NCBI GenBank assembly: GCA_019925095.2
Contig: CM034412.1
Coordinates: 3,348,001-3,412,000 of the forward strand
DNA: 64,000 nt
DNA from: Dendrolimus kikuchii
Lineage: Eukaryota > Arthropoda > Insecta > Lepidoptera > Lasiocampidae
Direction of reading: 5' to 3'
Shown: positions 1 through 12,900 of the stretch, piece by piece
Position numbering within the stretch: position 1 is the first letter of the stretch
How the letters are laid out: every line of letters starts with the position of its first letter
Translations under genes and position numbers: made by a program
The notes under the pieces: model-generated
The model's input: the letters and a program-made list of their open reading frames with translations, nothing else
Told to the model about the DNA's origin: nothing
The model's database searches: none

Positions 1-114
1 AATATGATTGTACTATATATTTTTAAAATGTCTCTTTTTAGTTTGAGCTTAATATTTGCATAAAACATTGATAACTTAATAATTAAAAAACCTTAATCGT
101 TAATATAGAAATTA

Positions 115-497
115 TTTAATAAAACTATGTTTTAACAGTTTTAAGTGTGATAATTTATTTGATTTTTATGATTCCTATGTTTTGGCCACTTTTACTGGCT
201 GTGGTCACAGAAGGAAAAGATGTCAAGTGTCAATGAGTATTGTTTATTTAGCCTACCGCCAACTTATTAATTTTAATTATTATGTTTATGGTTATTATTT
301 ACTCTATGGGAGCCTAATCTAATTTACCACCGCTTCGCAACATGTTAGGGCTTGAGGAGAAGAAGCGGCGCAAGAAACTCTTCAGCAAATGTGCCTAGCT
401 CTAATAATTTTATATAATATTAAAATTGGTGGAAGTAAAAATAAAAGAAATTATAAATTACTGTGCTTAAAACAGTTAAAACATAGTTTTATTATGT
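115..497. mobile_element. Penelope-like terminal-repeat element, palindromic ends
   Basis: The segment resembles the left terminal part of the Penelope-like element at 62143-63371 (TTGGCCACTT, GTGTCAATGAGTATTG, ACCGCTTCGCAACATGTTA). Both ends carry the same ~27-bp sequence in inverted orientation (around ACTATGTTTTAAC). It has no coding capacity. Confidence 0.6.
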
Positions 498-499
498 AT

Positions 500-765
500 A
501 CTAATTGCGAAAATGTAAGAAAATATTGTTATAGGTTTGTTAGAAATCAGTATTCAAGAAATGTTTTTCAGAATTCTAATAATATATTTCTGCTTTTATA
601 AAATAATATATTTTTCTAAACTAAAGAAATGAGTTATAAGATTCCAGCTTCTTTTTAGTTATAAATTTGTTTACATTTTACAAAACTTAAATAACTAGCA
701 GCTCTGAAATCTAATTTTAAAGATTGGAAACTACACAAAGTTTTTTATGTGTTAATTTTGCTTAG
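500..765. other. XPR1 intron, AT-rich
   Basis: AT-rich intron sequence leading to the acceptor at 764-765. No gene or repeat is recognised. Confidence 0.5.
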
Positions 766-919
766 GAAATGAAAGCAATGTTGTACACAGCGGTTGAAGA
801 AGCTCCATCAGCAGAAAATGTAGAGCCAGAAGTGCTCTCCAGGCACTTTGCCAATTTTGATGAGACTTTCTTTCATTATTGTGATCAGGAACTTAAGAAA
901 ATCAACACATTTTACTCAG
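766..919 (+). CDS. XPR1: XPR1 exon 1 in window (SPX domain, part)
   Basis: Acceptor AG at 764-765 and donor GT at 920-921 (GTAATT). The exon encodes [10 protein letters not shown] through KKINTFYS and ends in phase 1; its last G joins AG of the next exon to give Glu. The in-frame ATG at 769 is not the true start, because the family protein has about 25 residues before this point. Confidence 0.9.
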
Positions 920-3900
920 GTAATTTTAAAACAATCATGGTTCAATGTGAAGATTTGAAAACATAGTGGCAAAAATTCACTGTCCTGCATGGCAGTTTCC
1001 CTAGAAATCTGGTGTGTAATGCAGAACTGTAAATGTTGTGCCTGTATTGCGTCCTGCAACACCAAGCAGAATGCCTCTGGGTCATGCAAGCTCCGCCCAC
1101 TGCAGAACTGCACTACAGGATAGTGAATGGGACCCTTAATACAGTTGCATGTGTTTCTCGTGATGTGGGTTTGAAACATGGCTGGAAAGCATCTAACTTG
1201 AGTAGATTTTCTATCTATTAGCGTCAAATTTTCACAAGCACAGAGACAAAGACAAATTTTTTAATCTAAACTGTATTTTTATTCAACTTATATATTGTTA
1301 CGAGTACGGGATTCAAATTAAAAATGCCGGTGGAATTACTATAGAATTTATTAGAACTATACAAATACGTATAATACAGGTACAAATATAACTGAACGCA
1401 ATATGTCCAAATGTAATGCACAATTCAATAACACGCGCAAGGTCCGTCACTAAATGTACACAGGTCTTGCCTCGCTTGTGATATCACTTTGACTGACGAT
1501 CTCTCCATTGGGCCATTGCTTTATAATGCCCAATGCAATACGTCTACCTGGCAAGCGTCGACGCAATTTCCCAGAAAACGTAATCCGCACACCTGCGTAA
1601 TTATGCCTGCGAACGGCCATAAACGAGTACAATACACAATAGGCTGTTTTCTAATTACAAATTTTAAACAAAGTAAACAAAAGAAGATAGTCCTAAAACA
1701 GTTTCAATGTTATTATCTCAAACGCCCGGCGAGTAGTAAAGTGTGTGTTTTATCTATAATTATGCAGGTGGCCCGAATTGTAACAATATGTTATATAGCA
1801 TACAAGGTAAAATATTCAATATTCAAAACTGGGTAGACAGGAAAATGGTCAATATTTCCAGTCATCTATTACTAATTTAAACTGATTTTGGAATCTTATC
1901 TTATACTAATATATAAAGCTGAAGAGTTTGTTTGATTGAACGCGCTAATCTCAGGAACTACTGGTCTGATTTGAAAAATTCTTTCAGTGTTAGATAGCCC
2001 ATTTATCGAGGAAGGGTATAGGCTATATATCATCACGCTAAGACCAATAGGAGCGGAGCACCAGTGAAGAATGTTTCAAAATCGGGGTTTTTAACTTACT
2101 TTTTTTAAACTATTCCACGCGGATGAAGTCGCGGCCAGAAGTTAGTGTTATATATTGGGATATATTGTTTACAGCAGAATCAATTAATTGTTATCAATGT
2201 ATATGCACAATTGCACATATCATTGGCGTCAGTGTAGGGCCTTGCAGCAAAATTTTTAGGTGGCATTATATTTTCAGCAAAATGTGATACATAGATGTAA
2301 TATGTAAAAATTTTGAGACATTAGAAGGTCTGCACACCTACGACATATATATTTTATAACCGTCTCGTGTTTGGCTATTATCCTGCCCAGGGTCTCCAGA
2401 TTAGGAATTTTTGTCTGCATTTTGGGGAATTATTTTATGGTTGGGGAATTTATGACACAAGGATTTCTCAGGAAATTTTTGGTGACGAACATTTCAGTGC
2501 TGGGGAAATTGGGGTAATATTTTATAAGAATTTATAATAAACACAACAAACACGTCCGAGTGCGTAGTGGCAGATCCACGCCCATATAAACGAATTCTTC
2601 TTCTTCTTCTTCAGCCAATCTCAGTCCACTGCTGGACGTAAACCTCCCCAAATACGCGCCATATATCCCGGTCTCCCATTTTCCTCATCCAGCCCCTGCC
2701 GGCGACCTTATGCAGGTCGTCAGACCACAGGGCTGGCGGGCGTCCTACGCTACATTTGCCGAGACATGGTCTCCACTCTAGGACTCGTTTGCTCCATCGG
2801 CCGTTGGTCCTGCGACAGACGTGACCGGCGCACCCCACTTCAATTTGCCAATTTTGCGAGCTATGTCGGTTACCTTCGTTCTCTTATGGATGTCCTCATT
2901 TCTGATTTTATCCATAAGAGGAAAACCTAATATAGCTCGCTCCATGGCCCATTGGGCGATTTTAAATTTGTGGACCAGCCCCACTGTAACCGAATTTCCG
3001 AATTAATTGGTTAAGGGCCGATTTTTCAATCATCAGATAAAAGTTATCAGTCGAATAAATTATAACCTGACTAAATTCAAAAGTGAAACATTCAACTGCT
3101 TTATTAATGTATTTGTAATTTTTAATTTTCTCGTGTTATGTTTTATTCTATAGAAGAACTTTTATCTGGTGATTGAAAACAATAATTTATTTATGTTTAT
3201 TCTAAACAATAAAGATTTCTCTTATATTCATAATTTTTTTCTTCTAGAGAAGCTGGCTGAAGCCACCCGTAAATTCGCAACACTCCAAAGCGAAATGAAG
3301 TCCAACTTTGATACGATGAAGCCGAAAAGTGGGGGTGACAGCAAAAAGGCGATACCACGACGGAAGGTCCAAGAGTTGAAGTTGGCCTTTAGCGAATTCT
3401 ACCTAAGTTTAATACTGTTACAGAATTATCAGAATTTGAATTATACTGGCTTTAGGAAAATTTTGAAGAAGCATGATAAGGTAAGCCCCATGACGGCCTC
3501 AAAAACATTGTAAAGCAACTCTAATAAAGTGATAATCTATAATATTATACATTTCTAAACATGCCGTGTCTGTACATTGAATATATTGTTACAACTTAGG
3601 CTCCGACAAAGACAAATTCCACATACAGATCTGTAAAAGCACATTTTATTACCTGTCGGCATTCGAACTAATTTGGCATACGTTTCTAGTTATTGTGGAG
3701 AACAGCCTATTGTCCTATTGTATCCGTTTACGGCCGCTCAGGAGCATCACTAGCCATGTGTTGCGGATTAAAAGTACAAGCTAATTCTAGGAAATTATGT
3801 TGACGTTGCCGGGCGGGCACATTTGCATTTGTGAAGTATAAAACTATGGCCTGATGGAGAGAGGGGGTCAGTTGGGCTACAATATTTTTTTTTATTATTG

Positions 3901-6900
3901 CATGAGTTCAGCAGACAGGCAGACGGCCACAGACAGACAGAGACTGGAACCTGGTCACTAATGCCGGAACACAACTCAAGGTTGTTATGGCGACATACTT
4001 TAGACCAGGGATGGTAGCCATCCAGTCGGGCAAATGCCCTACCACTTGGCTGCGGGTTGTTTTGTCGCCTCTTACGACAGGCCGCCCGGCCGCAGGACAG
4101 CTACAATCTAGGCGTGACGTGTGTACATTCAGGAATCTAATAGTGACGGACTTTGCGCGTTTTATTAAATTACGACCTTCTGCATTACCTTTGGATTTGT
4201 TGCGTTCGGTTATATTTGTACCTGTATTATACGTGTTTGTATAGTTCTAATAAACTCTATAATAATTCTAACGGCATTTTAATTCGAGTCCCGCAAACTT
4301 ATAACAATATTTAAAAAAAACAACTGGAATACACTATATAAACAATGGAGAACGCGGTACATTTTTTTTTAGATTTCTTGTGTGTTTGTTTGGGATTCAC
4401 GTAAAAACCATTAGGCCTATTTCGATGCGGTTTTCGCTGATCGACAGCAAATTCTTAGAATTAAAATCAGCGCTAATTTTTATCCTGGGATTCCCTGGGA
4501 ATACACATTTCGTACACTGTCGCGCGCTACTAAAATTGTTCTACTGCGTAGGGACACCGAGAGGTATTATTATTTGTCTAAGACTGTACTTATGTATTGT
4601 TTCTTAGGACGAACATATGCAAGGAAGCCTTCCGCGCTGACTTTGATAAAAAAATTATCAAAACATATTGTGGCGATAAAGACGATATTGTTTGGTGTTA
4701 TGCTTCTTTTGTCGTATTATATTTATAGATAATGACAATTGTGATTTATTACACGGGAGAAAATAAATCAACCGTACTTATCTCGTTTCTATGTTCGGAA
4801 AGAGAACACGTGCTTTTATATTTCTACCATATATGCCTTTATATATGTTTAACATGTAACATGTGTATATAAAAATAATAATAATATCAGCCCATAAATG
4901 TCCCACTGTTGGGCTCGGGCCTCCCATTGGCTAGCGCACGCGTCCCAAACTCAGAGGGGGCGGGTTCGATCCTGGCCGAAACAATTACCACGTGCTAACA
5001 ACGGTGAAGGAAAGCATCGTGATGCAATCTGCACATCGAGATGACCGATGTGTCAAACCTGCCAAGCCGCCTTGGACAAGCGTGGCAGGTACACTGTCCG
5101 TTCCCTATAATGGGAGGCCCGAGCCCAGCAGTGGGACATTTATAGGCTGATATTATAGATATTTTAAGTATTATTACAACTGCCGACCAACTATGGATGT
5201 AAACAAAGGATATGAAACGTTTTTGATTTATGATTTTGTAAAAGCGAAAGGTAGGTGGTTAAATAATACTTCAGATGGCATAGATTAGTATTCACTGTCG
5301 AGTGCTGATGTGAACTGAAGTGAACTCCTTTGTAAACTGTAACCGGTATATACAAATATTTACAAGTCCTACAGCTGCTACAATACATAGCACAATGTAC
5401 GCTTCAAAATAGTCGTTATAGCCGAAATCGGCGTTACATCCGAAGTCGCTATAACCAAAAAGTCGTTACAACCAAGGTCGTTATAATTGAACATACATAC
5501 ATACATACATAACTTCACGCCAGTTCCCTTGCGGGGTAGGCACGAACAACAGAGTGCCATTTAGGCTTATTCTTACACACCTCGCTTGCCTCTTTGACAT
5601 TCATAACTCTTGTCATGCAAGCTCGTCTGTTATAATTGAAATAAGTCATAAATTAAAAGTTCTAAGAGGTTTCATAAATTTCATGCCTTTACTCTGTTTT
5701 AGTTATTAAACGTAAGCAACGGCGCCCAATGGAGGGCGGTACATGTGGAAACGTCCCACTTTTACACAAATAAGGATATTGACAGACTGATCAGCGACAC
5801 AGAGGCGACTGTCACCAATGAACTAGAAGGTGGAGACAGGCAGAAAGCCATGAAGAAGCTAAGAGTACCGCCCTTAGGAGAGCAGCAGAGTCCATGGACC
5901 ACCTTCAAAGTAGGACTATTTTCGGGGTCTTTTATAGTTTTATTTATCACTGTTGTGTTATCAGGTGAGTTATCTTCTATAGATACAGTAACATATTGTA
6001 CTTAACCTCACATATAGTACTGTCAGGAGCCTCAAGAACAGACGAGCGTGCATGACAGGAGCTTTGAATGTCAAAGAAGCAAGTGAGGTGTGTAAGAATA
6101 AGCCTGAATGGCGCTCTGTTGTTCGTGCCTACACCGCAAGGGAACTGGCGTGAAGTTATGTATGTATATATGTATGTACTTAACCTCACTGACTTACTGA
6201 CATATCAACACACATATTATACTTAACCTCACTGACTTGACTGACTTACTGTACATATCAACACACATTTTATACTTAACCTCACTGACTTGACTGACTT
6301 ACTGACATATCAACACACATATTATACTTAACCTCACTGACTTGACTGACTTACTGACATATCAAAACACATATTATACTTAACCTCACTGACTTGACTG
6401 ACTTACTGACATATCAACACACATATTATACTTAACCTCACTGACTTGACTGACTTACTGACATATCAACACACATACTTAACCTCACTGACTTGGCTGA
6501 TTTACTGATATATAGACACACAGCCCAAACAAATGCGGCTAATGTCGTGAAAAATTGAAATTTTGAAAATTACACCCCTAAGGGGATGAAAAGGCGTATT
6601 TTTAATATATGCTAGCGAAGCCGCGAGTAACAGTTAGTATAATAAATTTCAAAATATTTTAAAAATTACATGTACTTTTTTGGCTTTTATGCACCATAAC
6701 ATGCCTCTAGTAAATTTTATGTATGAGTAGGTGGATAAAAGAATAATTTTTTAGACCTTTGATTGAAAAAAAATCAACATTTCATAATTTTAAATTCATA
6801 ATCGTTAATTCAATCAAAATTAAAATTATAATTGCTGATGTCCCTTAGACATGTACTTATGTATCTAAAGGCCAAAGAGTAACCCGATTGCTGTCAATAG

Positions 6901-9900
6901 AATAAAAGCTATATTTTTTCTATTGCGAAGCTGACAAACCGGCAGACGGCCTAGTTCATTGACAGTAGTTACCATCACCTGTGGATGTTTACAACACCAC
7001 GGCTAAGGCAACGTGTTGCCAGCCTTTAGAAAAGGACAGAGGGGTTGAGATAGGAGGATCAGACAGATAGAATGGGATATGGAATCGCGTCGCACGAAAC
7101 ACGATTAGGTCAGGCCTAATCTTTTCGCGCGGATATTCTGTGAGAGCGTGGTATCACACTGGTCGAGTCAACTCCAATGGCGTACCACGGGCACGCCATT
7201 GGAGTTGACAGAATACCGAAATGAAGCAAAACTACAATTGAGATGATAGTGTCCGGCGATGTTGACGAGATAATAAAAGCAGGTTGCCAGGTGGTAGGGC
7301 ATTTGCCCGACTGGATGGCTAGCACCCTAGGTCTAATGTATGTCGCCATAACAACCTTGAGTTGTGTTCCGGCATTAGTGACCAGATTCCAGTCTCCTTT
7401 AAGAGAGCAGCAGCGCATTTGTAGCACCTTTGGTGTTGCAAATGTCCATAGGCGATGGTAACCACTTTCCATCAAGTGGGCCGTCTGCCTGTCTGCTGAA
7501 CTCCTGCAATAAAAAAATAAAAAAGCAGAATTGGGCCCCTGATTTAGTCTTGGCTTTTGGTCTCTGATTTGGTAGAGCCATGCTGGAGCTCTGCCAAAGA
7601 TCTCCTAGAAAACATAACCAGAATTATAACTCTTTTATGAATGTGTACATCAGATAATCTTTAAATAATTTGCACAAGATAATGCAAGCAACAAACACAA
7701 TGGTTTGTTAATTACCAAGCTCGTTGCTATTTGTCCGGCTTTGATAATGTTTTGCAAAACGTTTAAATTCATTGCGTACTATTAAAGTCGTTATCTTCTA
7801 TATAATAATACGCGGAGCAAAAACTTTGCAACCCTTTTTACGAAAATTGCGCGGACGGAGGAGTATGAAATTTCCCACACTTATAGTTTATATAGAGAAG
7901 GAGGGTAGAATGCTAATTTTTTTTTTTAAATTATGCATCTCTATCCTGTAAATATTATAAACGTGAAATTTGCAAAAATGTATGTATGGATGTATAGATG
8001 TATGTTTGTTACTCTGTCACGCAAAAACTACTGAATGGATTTTGATGAAACCTTACAGTAATATAGCTTACACATCAGAATAACACATAGGCTATGTTAC
8101 TGAGTCTCCTAAGTGCTATACTCTCCTTTGGACTGTTATTTTATTAGTTTTATTGAAAAGGAGAAAAATTAGAATATTTAATTGCGTTTATTGCGTTCTC
8201 TTTACAATACAAAAAAGGTATTAGAAGAAAAAAAAAGGTTGCCAGAGACAATAACAAAAAATATTTTTCTCTATATAATTGTGACGGGATTTTAAAGCGT
8301 AGACAGGCTATACTTTATAAAGATATAGTGTGAATTATCCAAAATATAACGATTTTCCATCAACACGCGGGTGAAGCCGCGGGCGCAGCTAGTAGTATAT
8401 AACGAAAAGTTCGTTTCCGAAATTTGCCATGCCAGGAATCGAACCCGGAGCCTCTGCGTTGCAATGAAGTAGGCTGGTAAACACTTCGCACACTCAATCA
8501 CGGACGCAGCCTTTAAATAACATTTCAAAACCTTGCGAAAACATACATACATACATAACTTCACGCCAGTTCCCTTGCGGGGTAGGCACGAGCAACAGAG
8601 CGCCATTCAGGCTTATTCTTACACACCTCACTTGCTTCTTTGATATTCATAGCTCTTGTTATGCACGCTCGTCTGTTCTTAAGGCTCCTGACATCGTCTT
8701 CTGCTAGTACACGATCAATTTGATCACGGAAGGTGTGTCGTGGCCTTCCACGACTTCTGCATACATCCACTTCTGCATTGTACATCTGTTTAGTCATTCT
8801 TTCATTCTGCGAAAACATAACATTGCAAATAAGCAGCAACGAAATAATATTGATACAGAGATAAGAATTGCCTGTGGTCAGTAAGCCGAGTGAGATATTA
8901 AATATTTATTATGTTAGCTGAGGATTATAGTTCTTTATGGTTTTAATCTTGGCTTGTTTTATGGTGTGGAAATTGTTTTATGGGGGTGTTACAGTTTCCG
9001 TGTGAAACGTTGACAGTAGCTTAGCTGTTAACGTAGTTGTTTGTTTAGTAGTTTAATATCCGTCAATTAATGCGATGACATGTTCATAGCGGTACGAGGT
9101 CTATAGAGCCCCGTAACTTTTTAAGAACTGTATAGTCAAGGTGGCGAAGTCCATCAGTCCAGTGGGGGAACTCCATACATCTCCTATTATTTCCGGTTTT
9201 GAATAGTTACAACGATTACAAATCATTCAGTGAAGCTAAGAATGCTGTCTTAGCTTCACTGAATGATTTGCAATTGAATTCTGTCTTTGAATTGTAGTTG
9301 GCGTTAAAATCCGTTTAGAAAAGATAAAAAACGAGCGGTGTATGTATGAACTTTTTTTTTAAGGTGGGGGAAATGCTGTTTACGCACAATACTGGGTCCT
9401 TTGCAAGGGATTAGACCATAGTTGATCATGGAGGATTTACCCTTTAATAAGGGGCAATCCAAACAGTAATCAACCAGCTTGTGTGGAGACTCAGAGAAGT
9501 TGCACGGGCAACAACCACTACCCACTAAAACCACCCTCCTCCCATGTGCCCCGCGCTTTTTATGTAGGAAAGGCTGAGACTTAGAACGTAGTTACGCCCA
9601 GTCCTATCCAGCGCAAAAAGTGACTGAATGTGCCCCGGGAATCAGAACACATCCACTTCGTCAGCGGGGGTGATGAATCCTTTGCTTTGCTCCCTTGATA
9701 GCTAAAGGCCCCTGAAGCGGTATTATTCAGGGTGGAAAGGCATGCGCATACCTGCGTCTGCGGATGCCAGCCAAACGCCGGCGTCCGCGTGGAGTCGCAT
9801 TAGTACGCGCAATAATACTCCTCTCCCTGTCTCGTTCGGCGGCCTCTTTGAGAGACATTACCATCTTGTAAAAAGTAACCGCCGCCCCCCAGGTATCGCT

Positions 9901-12900
9901 GCTATGCAGCATGGCTTTCACCAGACTGCAGAGCGAGTCGATCGCTCCTACTTGTGTCTCGAGTTCGAAACGGGTGTATGTACCAACTTACTCCATTGAC
10001 GGACTACGACACCTTGATTCATCATACTGGATGATACTGACGGAAAGCGGTTACCATCGTCTATGGACATTTGCAACACCAAAGGTGCTATGCGCTGCTG
10101 CTCTTTTAAGGGAGACTGGAACCTGGTCACTAATGCCAGAACACAACTTAAGATTGTTATGGCGGCATACTTTAGACCAGGGGTGGTAGCCGTCCAGTCG
10201 GGCAAAAGCCCTACCAGCTGGCTGTGGGTTGTTTTATCGCCTCTTACGACAGGCCGCCCCAACGCAGGAAACTGTATTCTTTCTCCGTTCCTGCGCGAAT
10301 AGAAAACGGATCGTAATGTTAAGTAATAAAGTATATTTGTACGAAGCAAGTACGTACATATTCCCGACTGAGCGTTTAGGTGAACTCGCGCGATTTTACC
10401 ATCAGTCCGAACGTCGCTCATCAAGGTAGCGCACGCGCGTGCTCACCTGGTGCATATCAAGGCATCTCCATCCACATCAAGGGATGAAATAATCACGTAA
10501 AACAAGTGTGTAGTAGTTTCAATCAAGGATCCTACAATATTCTATTCTATTCTACCCTTGCCAGGAATCGAATCGGCTGATTTTGAAAAAAATATCAAAT
10601 AATAGTATAGCTTGCAAGGATCAATTACTATAAAGGAATGTCAAACGTAAAATCAGGGCAAAGGGATGAGTTTTTTTTTAGTTCAGCAGACAGGCAGACG
10701 GCCCAGTTGATGGAAAGCGGTTACCATCGCCTATGGACATTTGCAACACCAAAGGTGCTACAAATGCGCTGCTGCTCTCTTAAGGGAGACTGGAACCTGG
10801 TCACTAATGCCGGAACACAATTCAAGGTTGCTATGGCAACATACTTTAGACCAAGGGTGGTAGCCATCCAGTCGGGCAAATGCCCTACCTGGCAAAAAAT
10901 TTTGAACAAAGACAATTTTTTTTTTTTTTGTTTCAGCGCTCTTCCACGAAAGCGACTTGGAACGTTTCAAAACAGCATTCAGGTTATATCGTGGGCCGTT
11001 CCTATTGGTTGAGTTTATATTCTTAATCGGGATAAATGTGTACGGCTGGAGGTCATCAGGCGTGAACCACGTCCTCATATTCGAACTGGACCCAAGGAAC
11101 CATCTGTCCGAGCAGCACTTGATGGAGTTGGCGGCCATCTTCGGCGTCGTGTGGGCGCTGAGCCTGTTGAGTTTTATATACAGTGCCAGTTTGAGTATAC
11201 CGCCGTTTGTGAATCCGTTGGTGCTGGTCATCATAATGCTGGTCTTCCTCTTCAATCCACTGAAGGTGTTCAGACACGAAGCGAGGTTCTGGTTTCTTAG
11301 GATATGCGTAAGTATCTATATAGTATGTATGCTACTTAAGGGGGCGTCCATTATTCATGAGGCGTTTAAGGGGGGGTCGGGGTCAAGCCGAATCAAAATT
11401 CAAATTCAAAAGTTTTTATTCAAAATAAGTTCCACTAAAGCACTTTGAAGGTCATACACCTAAGTCAAATTTTAAATCTACTTACTATTCTATGTACATC
11501 GCTTCACCATCGCGCTCCACTTTGTCGCCGTGGTTTTTTTATGTGGAACCCTAAAAAAACACAACCTAAGTTACTCCTTATAACATCAGCTATCTGCCAG
11601 TGAAAGTCCCATCAAAATCGATCCAGCCGTTTCAGAGATTATCAGGAACATCTAGACAGACAAAAATTTTAAAAACCGTTTTTTTTATATAAGTACCATG
11701 TAATACTTTCACAGGCATTTAGCAAAAAGTTGTTATTTTGACATTACAAACAGACATTTCAATTTTATTAATCTGTATAGATAAGATAGATTATATTAGA
11801 ATTAAATTTGATATATTCAAAATTCTTAAAAAGTTTCTTTACAAAGTTTTCACAGACGTATATGAAATCGATACTAGCGACATCTAGGCAGCACAATGGA
11901 ACTAAATACATTTTAAAGTATTGCCATACTACACTCTTTAAGGGTGGGGCTTCATCTGGGATAATGTTAAAGATTTAGGCCGTTTTCTGCAGATACAACG
12001 ATGGGCTTAAGGCGTCATTTCAGATGCGACATTGTTAATGACGTTAAATATTTAAAGATAACGTACTTAAGTATATACCCGAATGCGGCAATGCCTTAAC
12101 GGCGTTATTTTTTAACGCTTTAAATAAGATTCTTTCCGCGACAATCTAACGGTCTGATTCATATTGACTTAAACTAAGTTTGTAGGCTTATTTAAGAACC
12201 TTAAAGAAGCCTACAAACTTGCTTTAACTCAATATGAATAAGATCGTAAATCTTTAACACAACGCGAATAAAGCCCCAGCATAACGGCTGAAGATTTTCT
12301 GTGATTTCACCATGATTGAGCATATTTCAATTATATGTAATATAAACACGTTTAACTAGATGCTAAGATAAATTGTAAGGCTGTATCCCCATTAGACGAA
12401 CAGAGCGGCGTAACAATCGCTAGCTCAATGTCGAGTCAGCAGCGAACTGTAGCGTATTAGCCGCAAAGAGCTTACGAACTCTTGCAGCGCGTTCCTTTAG
12501 TATCTCACAACGCGCAAAATGCTCCGTCAGCCGTTCCGCCTGGGGACCGCGCTCCAACGGCGTAGCGTGGGTGACGGCTGCCCTTTTATTTAGGTATTTC
12601 AATTTGATGCATACCATATCTATACTAATATTATAAAGAGGTAAAGTTTGTGTATTTGTGATGTTGTAGGAGGTAATCTCTGGATCTACTGAAACGATTT
12701 TGAAAATTCTTGTTCTTTTGTGTTGCCAGCAGTCGCTACATAATATCATTCAAACAAAGGGGATTCTCCAAATTCGTCACAGACTAAGTAATGAAAAATT
12801 CCGTGCTCTTTTCAATCGGTCCGAATTTGTAGTTGCGATAAAAATATGATATGGTTCAAATATTTATATTATTTATTGTGAAATTTTGCTGCCTCTTAAA

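Noticed and set aside
769..966. Independent 65-residue gene
   Set aside because: It is an internal XPR1 exon; the reading continues past a GTAATT donor into intron sequence.
5745..6005. Short protein starting with GTG inside the third XPR1 exon
   Set aside because: It is part of the XPR1 exon and runs into its intron after the donor at 5965.
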